Shown here one piece after another: positions 1 through 7,607 of a stretch of DNA of 64,000 nt. Both the position numbers and the translations under genes were made by a program. The number at the start of each line of letters is the position of its first letter. Position 1 is the stretch's first letter. Source of the stretch: an uncultured Roseburia sp. (lineage in GTDB: Bacteria; Bacillota; Clostridia; Lachnospirales; Lachnospiraceae); contig CAMUGE010000001.1 in assembly GCA_947088345.1 (NCBI GenBank), positions 21,657 to 85,656 of the forward strand, in the 5' to 3' direction. The notes beneath the pieces were generated by a model that was not told the origin of the DNA, did not search any database, and worked only from the letters and a program-made list of their open reading frames with translations.

Positions 1-444
1 AACAAAACAGATGCATTTCCGGTTAAAAGCAAAGCTAAGGCCAGAAAGATTGAACAGAGAACCGTCTTTGTGATACAGGAGGGCAATAGGGTGGCGCTTA
101 GCAGACGGCCCGGACAGGGTCTTCTGGCAGGATTGTATGAACTTCCGAATACAGAAGGAAAGCTGAACGCGGATCAGGCGCTTACCTGGATCAGGGAGAA
201 AAATATGGTTCCGCTGCATATAAAGCCGTTGTCTGAAACAAAACATATCTTTTCCCATATTGAGTGGCATATGAGCGGATTCGCCGTGCGCATCGAAGAG
301 AGAGGTTTTTCAAAAGAGCCTGGGGACATCGGAGAAAATCTGCTTTTTGTGGAAGCGGAAGATGCAAGAGAGAGGTATGCGATCCCTTCCGCGTTCGCGG
401 CTTACGCAAAATATTTCAATATGGAGTTGCAGCGCAGGCCGTAA
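1..444 (+). CDS. mutY: A/G-specific adenine DNA glycosylase, C-terminal part
   Basis: The frame is open from the first base of the window and ends at a TAA, so only the last 147 residues are present; the glycosylase and iron-sulfur domains lie upstream of the window. What remains matches the NUDIX-like C-terminal domain of MutY, which reads 8-oxoguanine opposite the adenine to be removed. A charged linker (PVKSKAKARKIEQR) leads into a beta strand, then LLAGLYELPN, equivalent to the conserved GLWEFP turn of the family, and HIFSHIEWHM, the usual H-x-F-(S/T)-H segment. The protein acts in base excision repair of oxidised DNA. The family assignment is firm. The internal GTG at 70 is not a real start, because the homologous domain extends upstream of it. 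Confidence 0.88.
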   Translation, partial: NKTDAFPVKSKAKARKIEQRTVFVIQEGNRVALSRRPGQGLLAGLYELPNTEGKLNADQALTWIREKNMVPLHIKPLSETKHIFSHIEWHMSGFAVRIEERGFSKEPGDIGENLLFVEAEDARERYAIPSAFAAYAKYFNMELQRRP

Positions 445-449
445 GAATG

Positions 450-471
450 TGATTTGGGAGTGTGCAAATCA
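450..471 (+). other. Small hairpin after mutY
   Basis: A perfect 7-bp inverted repeat (TGATTTG / CAAATCA) with an 8-base loop lies 6 bases after the mutY stop. No T-run follows, so it is a poor intrinsic terminator; it may be a 3'-end stabilising stem or chance. Confidence 0.3.
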
Positions 472-572
472 AATATACGAGGTGAATTTTAGCAGATTTG
501 TGAAAGTTCCTGTGGGCGGAGTGAACAAAAACGTTTGGAAAAGAGCAGTTTGATAATTTATGAAAAATTAAG

Positions 573-601
573 TAGATAATAGGAAAAAAGAAGTGTATAA
601 T
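573..601 (+). promoter_or_regulatory. Candidate sigma-A promoter for glf
   Basis: A perfect -10 TATAAT lies at 596-601, with TAGATA (4 of 6 matches to TTGACA) 17 bases upstream at 573-578. The start codon of glf is 40 bases downstream and has a strong site, AAGGAAGGAG. An alternative -35, TTGATA at 550-555, would pair with a weaker -10 near 575. The intergenic stretch is AT-rich, as expected for a promoter. Confidence 0.5.
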
Positions 602-641
602 AAAAAACAGGTATTTCTGTACAAAAGGAAGGAGAATCGGC

Positions 642-1808
642 ATGTACGATTGCATCATAGTGGGTGCGGGCGTTGCAGGAGCAGTTTGTGCCAGAAAACT
701 TGCGGAGGAGAAACACAAAAAAGTGCTTGTGATTGAGCGGCGGGACCACATCGGCGGCAACTGTTATGACGAGCCGGATGAATTTGGGGTTCTGATTCAC
801 AATTACGGTCCGCATATTTTTCACACCGGCATGGAAGAGGTGTTTGCATTTTTCTCTCGTTTTACGGACTGGTATCTGTTTGGTCATGAAGTTGTCGCAA
901 AGGTAAACGACCGTCTGATCCCCGTCCCGTTTAATTTAAATACGCTTCATATGGTATACGAAAAAGAGAAAGCAGACCGTCTTGAGAAAAAGCTTATCGA
1001 TCTGTATGGGGAGGGCAGCAGAGTCCCGATTATGAAGCTGCGCGAGAGCGAGGATCAGGATATTCGCGAGATTGCCCAGTATGTCTACGAAAATGTGTTT
1101 TTGCAGTATACAATGAAGCAGTGGGGGCAGAAACCGGAGGAGATCAGTCCTGAGGTGACAGGACGCGTCCCGGTGATTGTTTCGCGCGATAACCGCTATT
1201 TCGGCGATAAATACCAGGGTGTTCCCAAAGACGGGTTTACGCCGATGTTTGCGCGTATGCTTGACCATGAGAATATTACGGTTTGTCTGCATACGGATTG
1301 TAAGGAGCTTCTTGCGATTGAGGAAAGCAAAGAGCCGCGTATCTTATATAAGGGAGAGCCGTATCACGGAGATGTGATTTACACCGGGGCGTTGGATGAG
1401 TTGTTTGACTGCAGATACGGCAGGCTTCCGTACCGGTCTTTAGATTTTCGGTTTGAGCATTATGAGAAAGATTCCTACCAGGGACGCAGTGTTGTGAATT
1501 ATACTGTCAGTGAAGAATTTACGCGGATTACCGAATTTAAATTTCTGACCGGACAAAAGGATGCGCAGGGAACGACGATCGTGAAAGAGTTTCCGTTCTC
1601 CTATACCGGGGCGGCGGGAGAGATTCCGTATTATGCGATTTTAGATAAAGACAATGAGGCGCTGTATCTTAAATATAAGGCGCTTGTCTCGGAAAATCAT
1701 AAATTTCATTTGCTTGGACGCCTTGCGGAATATAAATATTATAATATAGATGTAATGGCGAAAAAGGCGCTGGAACTGGCAGAGCGGATCTCAAATTATG
1801 TTGGTTAG
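642..1808 (+). CDS. glf: UDP-galactopyranose mutase
   Basis: This flavoenzyme interconverts UDP-galactopyranose and UDP-galactofuranose and supplies the Galf donor for cell-surface glycans; it is cytosolic. The 388-residue length is normal for the family. The N-terminal Rossmann FAD motif GAGVAG is at residues 8-13. RRDHIGGN (33-40) and NYGPHIFHT (54-62) are hallmark segments around the flavin and substrate. The start follows AAGGAAGGAG with good spacing. A GT2 glycosyltransferase follows directly, suggesting a galactofuranosylation pair, although the donor used by that enzyme is inferred. The stop codon TAG is the first triplet of a remnant of the window's repeated intergenic element (see 1806). 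Confidence 0.95.
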   Translation: MYDCIIVGAGVAGAVCARKLAEEKHKKVLVIERRDHIGGNCYDEPDEFGVLIHNYGPHIFHTGMEEVFAFFSRFTDWYLFGHEVVAKVNDRLIPVPFNLNTLHMVYEKEKADRLEKKLIDLYGEGSRVPIMKLRESEDQDIREIAQYVYENVFLQYTMKQWGQKPEEISPEVTGRVPVIVSRDNRYFGDKYQGVPKDGFTPMFARMLDHENITVCLHTDCKELLAIEESKEPRILYKGEPYHGDVIYTGALDELFDCRYGRLPYRSLDFRFEHYEKDSYQGRSVVNYTVSEEFTRITEFKFLTGQKDAQGTTIVKEFPFSYTGAAGEIPYYAILDKDNEALYLKYKALVSENHKFHLLGRLAEYKYYNIDVMAKKALELAERISNYVG

Positions 1809-1844
1809 CGTGAGAAAAACTTCTAATCGCGGAAATGGGGATTT
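1806..1844 (+). repeat. Remnant of the structured intergenic element
   Basis: The sequence starts at the glf stop codon TAG and runs TAGCGTGAGAAAAACTTCTAA, nearly the first 21 bases of the full element at 31890. It then jumps directly to TCGCGG..ATGGGG, which resembles the third hairpin and the ribosome-binding end of the full copies. The middle, including the second hairpin, is missing. It is read as an internally deleted copy because both ends are in the right order. The GGGG at its 3' end appears to serve as ribosome binding site for the start at 1847. Confidence 0.5.
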
Positions 1845-1846
1845 TT

Positions 1847-2860
1847 ATGAAATTACTGACAATTGCAATACCATGCTACAATTCACAGGATTATCTGGAA
1901 AAATGCGTCGAGTCGCTGTTACCGGGAAAAGAAGAAGTCGAGATTCTGATTGTGGATGACGGCTCAAAAGATTCGACTCCCGAAATTGCCGACTCCTACG
2001 AGAGACGTTATCCCACAATTGTGCGTGCGATTCATCAGGAGAACGGCGGCCACGGGGAAGCGGTCAATACGGGGATTAAAAATGCAGGCGGCCTTTTTTT
2101 TAAGGTGGTGGACAGTGACGATTGGGTTGATCCTGACGCATACCTTAAGATTTTGGATAAACTGCGGGAACTCGCAGGCGGGGAACAGGTGCTTGACCTT
2201 TTGATTTCCAATTATGTCTATGAGAAAGAGGGGGCGAAAAGGAAAAAAGTCATGCATTATTCTTCGCTGCCGAAGAATAAAATGTTTACCTGGTCCGATG
2301 CGGGCCATTTTCGCAAGGGGCAGTATATTCTGATGCATTCCGTCATTTACCGTACAAAGCTGCTGTTGGAGTGCGGGCTTGTTCTTCCGAAACATACATT
2401 TTACGTGGACAATATCTATGTCTACAAACCGCTCCCGAGTGTGCGCAATATGTATTATATGGATGTGGACTTTTACCGTTATTTTATTGGGCGGGAAGAC
2501 CAGTCTGTCAACGAAAGCGTTATGATCGGACGTATTGACCAGCAGATCCGTGTCAATAAAATTATGATAGACGAATTTGATCTCTGGAAAATTCAAAACA
2601 GGAAGCTGCGCCGTTATATGTTTAATTACCTTGAGATTATAACGGTTATTTCGACAATTATGCTGATACGTTCCGGCACGAGTGAGAATCTGGAAAAGAA
2701 GCGCGAATTGTGGAGATATATCAAAGAAAAAGATATACGTCTGTTTCACCATCTGCGCGCCGGTATAATGGGCAACACCATGAATCTGCCGGGCCGGGGC
2801 GGCAGAAAGATTTCGGTTGCCGCTTATAAAATTTCGCAGAAGATCGTAGGGTTTAACTGA
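1847..2860 (+). CDS. Family 2 glycosyltransferase
   Basis: This is a 337-residue GT2 (GT-A fold) enzyme. The N-terminus has the typical strand and nucleotide-binding start LTIAIPCYNSQDYLEKC, then VDDGSKDST, and later KVVDSDDWVD, whose DSDD provides the metal/nucleotide-sugar-binding DxD. It should transfer a sugar from a nucleotide donor at the inner face of the membrane. There are no clear membrane helices. Start chosen: ATG 1847, preceded by GGGG eight bases upstream. An upstream in-frame ATG at 1835 adds only four residues and lacks a good ribosome site. The TGA stop overlaps the ATG of the next gene, implying translational coupling. Position after glf makes a galactofuranosyltransferase plausible, but specificity cannot be read from sequence. 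Confidence 0.85.
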   Translation: MKLLTIAIPCYNSQDYLEKCVESLLPGKEEVEILIVDDGSKDSTPEIADSYERRYPTIVRAIHQENGGHGEAVNTGIKNAGGLFFKVVDSDDWVDPDAYLKILDKLRELAGGEQVLDLLISNYVYEKEGAKRKKVMHYSSLPKNKMFTWSDAGHFRKGQYILMHSVIYRTKLLLECGLVLPKHTFYVDNIYVYKPLPSVRNMYYMDVDFYRYFIGREDQSVNESVMIGRIDQQIRVNKIMIDEFDLWKIQNRKLRRYMFNYLEIITVISTIMLIRSGTSENLEKKRELWRYIKEKDIRLFHHLRAGIMGNTMNLPGRGGRKISVAAYKISQKIVGFN

Positions 2861-3318
2861 TGAGAAGAGAAAAAGCGATGGAATTATTTGAACAGGGATA
2901 TAACTGTTCGCAGTCCCTTGTTTTAGCATTTGCCGACCTGTATGAACTGGATGAAAAAACGGCGGCGGCGGTCAGTTCTTCGTTCGGCGGGGGAATGGGG
3001 CGGCTTCGTGAAGTATGCGGTTCCGTCAGCGGGATGTTTCTGGTGGCCGGTCTGTTATACGGATATACCGAGCCGGGAGCCAGAGAAGAGAAAGCGGGGC
3101 ACTATGTCAGAATACAGGAGCTGGCAAAAAAATTTGAAGAAAAAAACGGGTCGATCGTCTGTCGGACATTGCTTGGATTGTCTGTGCAGCGGGAATCTCC
3201 GGTTCCATCGGAGCGCACGGCGGCGTATTATAAGAAAAGGCCGTGCAGGCAGCTGATCGGGGATGCGGCGGAGATTTTGGAAGCATATATCAATGCACAT
3301 CCGCCCAAAGAAAGGTAA
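2860..3318 (+). CDS. C_GCAxxG_C_C family protein
   Basis: This 152-residue protein matches the small C_GCAxxG_C_C family (Pfam PF09719), found in clostridia and other anaerobes and thought to be redox-related. The N-terminal NCSQS cysteine, the central VCGSVSG motif (a variant of GCAxxG), and two later cysteines in IVCR and RPCR give the family's cysteine spacing. A glycine-rich SSFGGGMGR precedes the central motif. No signal peptide or membrane segment is seen, so it is probably cytosolic. The start overlaps the stop of the preceding glycosyltransferase gene. Biochemical function is unknown; a link to glycan synthesis is by location only. Confidence 0.8.
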   Translation: MRREKAMELFEQGYNCSQSLVLAFADLYELDEKTAAAVSSSFGGGMGRLREVCGSVSGMFLVAGLLYGYTEPGAREEKAGHYVRIQELAKKFEEKNGSIVCRTLLGLSVQRESPVPSERTAAYYKKRPCRQLIGDAAEILEAYINAHPPKER

Positions 3319-3327
3319 AAGGAAGAC

Positions 3328-3390
3328 ATGATTGCCGATACGGCAGAAATGGAGAGTATGACAAAGTTATGGACGAACAGGATAACATGA
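3328..3390 (+). CDS. Possible 20-residue leader peptide
   Basis: A short frame (MIADTAEMESMTKLWTNRIT) starts at ATG 3328 behind a good ribosome site, AAAGGAAG. It ends in a TGA that overlaps the in-frame ATG at 3387 of the next gene (ATGA). This arrangement is typical of translational coupling. The peptide has no recognisable domain. It could be a true leader, or the trace of a frameshifted longer N-terminus. No independent support exists beyond the ribosome site and the stop-start overlap. Confidence 0.35.
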   Translation: MIADTAEMESMTKLWTNRIT

Positions 3391-4409
3391 CAAAAAATGA
3401 CCAAAGCGCGTCATCCGTTTCACTGGATAAGGAGACGGGCAGTAACGGAAGCGCGGCAGCGCACACCAAAATAACCGGTACCGGAAACAACCCGGGGAAC
3501 GCAAACAGTTATGGGAGCAATGGCCAAAACAATTTTGGGGATATGGGAGGAAGCAATGGAAATGCCGGAAACGGAGCCGGCTATGCAACTGGTGGAAACA
3601 GCTATGGAAGCGGACCGGGCTATGGGAATACAAATAGTTCCGGAGATGCAAACGGCTATGGAAACGCTGCCGGAAATTATGGAAATGCCGGGAACGGAAG
3701 CGGCTGCGGAAATGCCGCGGGAAACTATGGAAATCCTGCGGGCGGCTACGGAAGCGGACCGGGCTATGGGAACGCAAACGGTTACGGAACCGGAGGAGGC
3801 AATGAAAATGCCGGGAACGGAGCCGGGTATGGAAGCAGTGGAAACAGCTGCGGAAGCGGACCGGGCTATGGAAGTAATGGAAACAGCTATGGAAGCGGAC
3901 CGGGTTATGGGAACGCAAACGGCTACGGAAACGGAGCCGGGAGTTACGGCTATGGAAACGGTCAGAGCGGACAGACATACGGGAATGGAAATGGTCAGAA
4001 CGGACAGACATACGGCAGCCAGCAGTATTCCTATCAGTCGCAGAAACAAAAGGACAACAATCAGGGATTTGGCATCGCATCTCTTGTACTTGGGATTGTA
4101 TCGCTGCTGCTGTTCTGTACCTGTATGAACTGGATTACTGCGATTCTAGCAGTAGTGTTCGGGGTGATTCAGCTGACAAAAAGTAAAGAGAAAGCGCTGG
4201 CCATTACCGGTATTGTTACGGCAGGCGTATCTATCGTATTCAGTATTATTTTTTACATCATTGTAGGATTTAGTTCCTATGATAGCTCTTATAATTACTA
4301 CAAAAATTTTCCATATGATTACTATAATTATTACAATCAATACGATTACGATACGCCGGAGGACGGCGGTGTAAAGCATCTGGAGGCATTTGTGCCGACA
4401 GAGGAGTAG
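3369..4409 (+). CDS. Gly/Asn/Tyr-repeat protein with DUF4190-like membrane domain
   Basis: About 346 residues. After a polar N-terminus, roughly residues 35-215 are built almost only of Gly, Asn, Tyr, Ser and Ala in imperfect repeats; GSGPGYG occurs four times. A Gln-rich linker follows, then a C-terminal hydrophobic part beginning GFGIASLVLGIVSLLL, with two to three membrane segments, typical of DUF4190-type proteins. It ends with a Tyr/Asp/Asn-rich tail. The repeat part should be disordered, and it is not clear which side of the membrane it faces. Starts at 3369 (GGAGAG 12 bases upstream) and 3387 (coupled to a short upstream frame) are both possible. Function is unknown. Long antisense frames here only reflect the skewed codon content. 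Confidence 0.75.
   Translation: MDEQDNMTKNDQSASSVSLDKETGSNGSAAAHTKITGTGNNPGNANSYGSNGQNNFGDMGGSNGNAGNGAGYATGGNSYGSGPGYGNTNSSGDANGYGNAAGNYGNAGNGSGCGNAAGNYGNPAGGYGSGPGYGNANGYGTGGGNENAGNGAGYGSSGNSCGSGPGYGSNGNSYGSGPGYGNANGYGNGAGSYGYGNGQSGQTYGNGNGQNGQTYGSQQYSYQSQKQKDNNQGFGIASLVLGIVSLLLFCTCMNWITAILAVVFGVIQLTKSKEKALAITGIVTAGVSIVFSIIFYIIVGFSSYDSSYNYYKNFPYDYYNYYNQYDYDTPEDGGVKHLEAFVPTEE
3540..4010 (+). repeat. Imperfect coding repeats (GSGPGYG/NGYG type)
   Basis: Within the preceding gene, the DNA motif GGAAGCGGACCGGG(C/T)TATGG recurs four times, around 3605, 3750, 3855 and 3893. Shorter units coding NGYGN and AGNGAGY lie between them. The near-identity at DNA level suggests recent expansion by slippage or unequal recombination, so the length may vary between strains. 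Confidence 0.8.
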
Positions 4410-4413
4410 TCTT

Positions 4414-5259
4414 TTATGATTTGTGTGTATTTCGCCATTCGCGTGGGGAGACGCCATAGATCGTTTTAAATGCGCGCGAAAAATGAAGCTGATTTTCATA
4501 TCCGACCGCAGAACCTATTTCCGCGACGGAGAGGGAAGTCAGCTTTAATAATTCGGCGGCTTTGACCATTCTATAGTTCATTAAAAATTCCTGAGGTGCG
4601 CGTCCGACGGAGCGTTTAAAAATTTTTCCGAAATAGCTGCGGTTGATTCCGCAGACTTCTGCAATATCTTCAATGGTGATGTTATTCTGAAAATTCTGCT
4701 CAATATAGTTGATCGCTTCTTTAATATAATAATCACTCATTTTACTGCTCGGCACAAGTTTGGTCGATTTGGACGAGCGGATCAGAAAATCGAAAAAGAG
4801 ATACAGGTGTCCGATTTGATGGAAAGACGGTTCGTTTGCGTGATGGACAATGTAGAGCATTTCCTGCATCATCTGTTCGCGAAAATCCTTACTGGTCGCA
4901 TGGTAGACCGGCGAATCGAGAGAGAGGTCTGTTAAAGTGAGAGCTTCCTTTACGCGAAGGCCGTCAAATTCAATCCAGATATATTCCCAGGGAAGATTTT
5001 TGTCGGCAAAATAGGTTGTGATCTGACCGGGGAAGATCAGAAAGCCCTGTCTGCTTTTTACAGAATGAGTGATCGTTTCTCCTCTGGCGTTATCTGCCAT
5101 CAGAGTTCCGGTACCCGATATGACATAGTGAAACAGGTAATGATTTCTGGCAACAGGACCGAACGAGTGTCCGGGCGTACACTGTTCATAACCGTGCTGG
5201 TACAAGCAAAGATCAATAAAATTTTCATTCGGGAAAATATGGAAAAATGTATTTGCCAT
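4414..5259 (-). CDS. AraC-family transcriptional regulator
   Basis: A 281-residue regulator with an N-terminal cupin-like sensor domain (residues about 15-150, including GPVARNHYLFHYVISGTG) and two C-terminal helix-turn-helix motifs (about 185-275). The first HTH is in IEDIAEVCGINRSYFGKIFK and the second in VAEIGSAVGYENQLHFSRAFK, followed by GVSPREWR. It is divergent from the sugar-importer operon, so it most likely activates that operon in response to an alpha-galactoside, like MsmR/RafR. The start was placed at 5259 because AAGGAG lies just upstream and the protein then begins with the domain; an extension to 5370 would run through the promoter region. Its stop lies 5 bases from the convergent upstream gene. 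Confidence 0.88.
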   Translation of the reverse strand: MANTFFHIFPNENFIDLCLYQHGYEQCTPGHSFGPVARNHYLFHYVISGTGTLMADNARGETITHSVKSRQGFLIFPGQITTYFADKNLPWEYIWIEFDGLRVKEALTLTDLSLDSPVYHATSKDFREQMMQEMLYIVHHANEPSFHQIGHLYLFFDFLIRSSKSTKLVPSSKMSDYYIKEAINYIEQNFQNNITIEDIAEVCGINRSYFGKIFKRSVGRAPQEFLMNYRMVKAAELLKLTSLSVAEIGSAVGYENQLHFSRAFKTIYGVSPREWRNTHKS

Positions 5260-5279
5260 AGCGTCTCCTTTTCCTGTAA

Positions 5280-5336
5280 TATACCAAAATGCGTCCTCAT
5301 ACAATAGTATAACACAAAATAACGTATTTTGGTATA
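5280..5336. promoter_or_regulatory. Inverted repeat in the araC/importer divergent region
   Basis: TATACCAAAATGCG (5280-5293) and CGTATTTTGGTATA (5323-5336) form an inverted repeat with one mismatch, separated by 29 bases. A further TTGGTATG near 5382 and ATGGTATT near 5352 repeat the half-site core. The arrangement lies between the regulator and the importer gene, and a TATACT -10 candidate for the regulator (minus strand, 5306-5311) falls inside it. It is a strong candidate operator for the AraC protein, by position and symmetry only. Confidence 0.55.
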
Positions 5337-5436
5337 AAAAATGAAAAAACATGGTATTTATTGATAGCATATTGGTATGTTAAAATGTGCCTATCAAAAA
5401 ACAGAGACAAAATAATGAAAGAGAGGAGAGCAGGTT

Positions 5437-6735
5437 ATGTCAGAAAAAAAGACGGCGAAAAAGGTGGCGCTGCTGTTCATGAGCGGGATTGGAGCGATCA
5501 GCCTGGCCGGATGCGGACAGGAGAATACCGACGGCAGGGTAGAAGTGGAACTGGTATCTTATAAGCCGGAGGCGGTAGACGCATTTGAGGAGATTGCAGC
5601 GGCGTTTAATGAGACGCATGATGAAATTAAGCTTAAAGTTGATTCGCCGAACGAAGCAATGACCATTCTGAAAACGAGGTTTATCCGGGAGGATTATCCG
5701 GATATTGTGGCGATCGGAGGGGATATCAACTATTCAAATTTTCTGGATGCCGATTTGTTTTTAGACATCTCGGATCTTGCGGAAGTCGGAATGGTAAAAC
5801 AGGCATATCTTGATATGGAAAAAGAGTTGGAGCTTGTTCCAAAAGACGGCGTCTATGCGCTGCCCTATGCAGCCAATGCGGCCGGCATTCTCTACAACAA
5901 GGAGATGTTTGAGGAACACGGATGGGAGATTCCAACGACCTGGGACGAATTTACGCAGCTGTGCGCGCAGATTGAATCGGAGGGAATTTTACCGCTGTAT
6001 TTCGGATTTAAGGATACCTGGACTTGTCTGGCGCCCTGGAACGCACTTGCAGTCGGGTTGGCCGACTCGGATACCTGCAATCAGGTAAATCTGGGCGATA
6101 CGACATTTCAGGAGGCATACCGCGAGACGGCAGTGAAAATCAGACAGCTTTTGGATTATGCGGAACCGAATCCTTATGCATACAGCTATAATGACGCATG
6201 TACCGCCTTTGCAAGAGGCCAGGCGGCGATGTATCCGATCGGAAGCTATGCAATTCCGCAGATTAAGTCCGCAAACCCGGATATGGAGATAGACTCGTTT
6301 GCATTTCCGGCAAATCAGGCAAAAGAAGATAATGTGTTAAATTCCGGCATTGATCTTCATTTCAGTGTATTGAAAAACACAGAAAAGAAAGATGCGGTTT
6401 ACGAAGTTCTGCGCTTTTTGTATCAGGACGAGACAGTGCAGATTTATTTAAACCACCAGGGCGGTATTGCCTGCAAAGAAGGGGAGTTTGAGATCCCTGT
6501 GGAATTAGAAGGGATGAGGGAATATATTGAGAGCGGCCGCATGGCTGATTTCCAGGATCACCATTATCCGAGCGAGATGAGCGTCGATGCTATGATACAG
6601 ACCTTTTTGCTCGACCAGGGCGAAGATTCGGTCGACACCTTTTTGACGCGATTTGATAAAGACTGGAAACGCTATAACAGAGATCTGATCCGAAAAGTGC
6701 AGAAGTATCAGGAAGAAATGGAGGGAACCAGATGA
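5437..6735 (+). CDS. Sugar ABC transporter, substrate-binding lipoprotein
   Basis: This is a 432-residue family-1 extracellular solute-binding protein. A basic start and hydrophobic stretch end in the lipobox LAGC at residues 23-26, so Cys26 should be lipidated and anchor the protein to the outside of the membrane. The mature part has the SBP fold signatures FEEIAAAFNETH, PYAANAAGILYNKEMFEEHG and the C-terminal hinge region. Ribosome site AGAGGAG precedes the ATG. The stop overlaps the next permease gene by 4 bases (ATGA). Downstream alpha-galactosidase and sucrose phosphorylase point to raffinose-type oligosaccharides as ligand; this is inference from the operon. Confidence 0.92.
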   Translation: MSEKKTAKKVALLFMSGIGAISLAGCGQENTDGRVEVELVSYKPEAVDAFEEIAAAFNETHDEIKLKVDSPNEAMTILKTRFIREDYPDIVAIGGDINYSNFLDADLFLDISDLAEVGMVKQAYLDMEKELELVPKDGVYALPYAANAAGILYNKEMFEEHGWEIPTTWDEFTQLCAQIESEGILPLYFGFKDTWTCLAPWNALAVGLADSDTCNQVNLGDTTFQEAYRETAVKIRQLLDYAEPNPYAYSYNDACTAFARGQAAMYPIGSYAIPQIKSANPDMEIDSFAFPANQAKEDNVLNSGIDLHFSVLKNTEKKDAVYEVLRFLYQDETVQIYLNHQGGIACKEGEFEIPVELEGMREYIESGRMADFQDHHYPSEMSVDAMIQTFLLDQGEDSVDTFLTRFDKDWKRYNRDLIRKVQKYQEEMEGTR

Positions 6736-7607
6736 AACATAAAATGTCAAACCGCGACAAAACATTTTGGGCAGTGACTGTTCCGGTACTGGTTTTGTTT
6801 TTTGCATTTAACACACTGCCGATGATCAAGGGCGTGATCTACAGTTTCACCAACTACAGGGGCTACGGCAGCTATGAGTTTGTGGGACTGCGCAATTACC
6901 TTGATCTGTTTACCGACGCCAGAGTCGGAAAGAGTTATCTTTTTACATTTAAATATGCGATTGCAGGAACGGTGTTAGTCAATGTGTTGAGTCTTGTTAT
7001 GGCGCTTGGATTAAACAGCAGGATACGGTTTAAAAGTGCGCTGCGCGGAATTTATTTTGTGCCGAATATTTTGGGCGGCCTTGTCATAGGCTATATATTC
7101 AGCTTTATTTTTACTTATATCCTCCCGGCAGTCGGTACGACTTTTCATATCGGTTTTCTGGAGAACAGTATTCTTGCAAGCGAGACATACGCGTGGGTCG
7201 GCGTGTTGATTGTAGGCGTATGGCAGGCGGTTGCAATGAATACGATCATCTATATCTCCGGGCTGCAGACTGTTCCGCAGGAAGTATACGAGGCCAGTAT
7301 GCTGGATGGAGCCAGCAAATGGAAAGAATTTTGGAGCATTACCTTTCCGCTTGTACTGCCGTTTGTAACAATTAACCTGGTACTCAGCACGAAAAACTTT
7401 TTGATGGTATTTGATCAGATTATGTCTCTGACAAAAGGAGGTCCTGCGCAGAGTACGGAATCGATTTCCTATCTGATTTACCGAAACGGTATGGACGGCG
7501 GACAGTTCGGTTTTCAGAGCGCAAATGCAGTCATCTTCTTTATTGTGATTGTTTTGATTTCGGTCGGACAGATGACGATTATGAATAAGAAGGAGGAGCA
7601 GTTATGA
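6732..7607 (+). CDS. Sugar ABC transporter permease (MalF-type)
   Basis: A 291-residue integral membrane protein of the binding-protein-dependent transport family, with about six membrane helices. The EAA loop that contacts the ATPase reads EVYEASMLDGASKWKEFW at roughly residues 185-202. The N-terminal NRDKTFWAVTVPVLVLFF starts the first helix. It overlaps both neighbours by a few bases, so it is part of one translationally coupled unit with the binding protein and the second permease. No ATPase gene is present in this cluster. Confidence 0.92.
   Translation: MKHKMSNRDKTFWAVTVPVLVLFFAFNTLPMIKGVIYSFTNYRGYGSYEFVGLRNYLDLFTDARVGKSYLFTFKYAIAGTVLVNVLSLVMALGLNSRIRFKSALRGIYFVPNILGGLVIGYIFSFIFTYILPAVGTTFHIGFLENSILASETYAWVGVLIVGVWQAVAMNTIIYISGLQTVPQEVYEASMLDGASKWKEFWSITFPLVLPFVTINLVLSTKNFLMVFDQIMSLTKGGPAQSTESISYLIYRNGMDGGQFGFQSANAVIFFIVIVLISVGQMTIMNKKEEQL

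Noticed and set aside
450-471. Terminator for mutY
   Set aside because: The 7-bp stem is AT-rich and no T-run follows.
1964-2929. 321-residue antisense frame over the first GT2 gene
   Set aside because: The plus strand has a clear GT2 protein with coupling to the next gene; the antisense frame shows no domain and no ribosome site.
3367-4080. Long antisense frames (up to 237 residues) in the repeat gene
   Set aside because: They are rich in Arg/Ser/His/Phe as mirror images of Gly/Asn/Tyr codons, have no ribosome site and no homology pattern.
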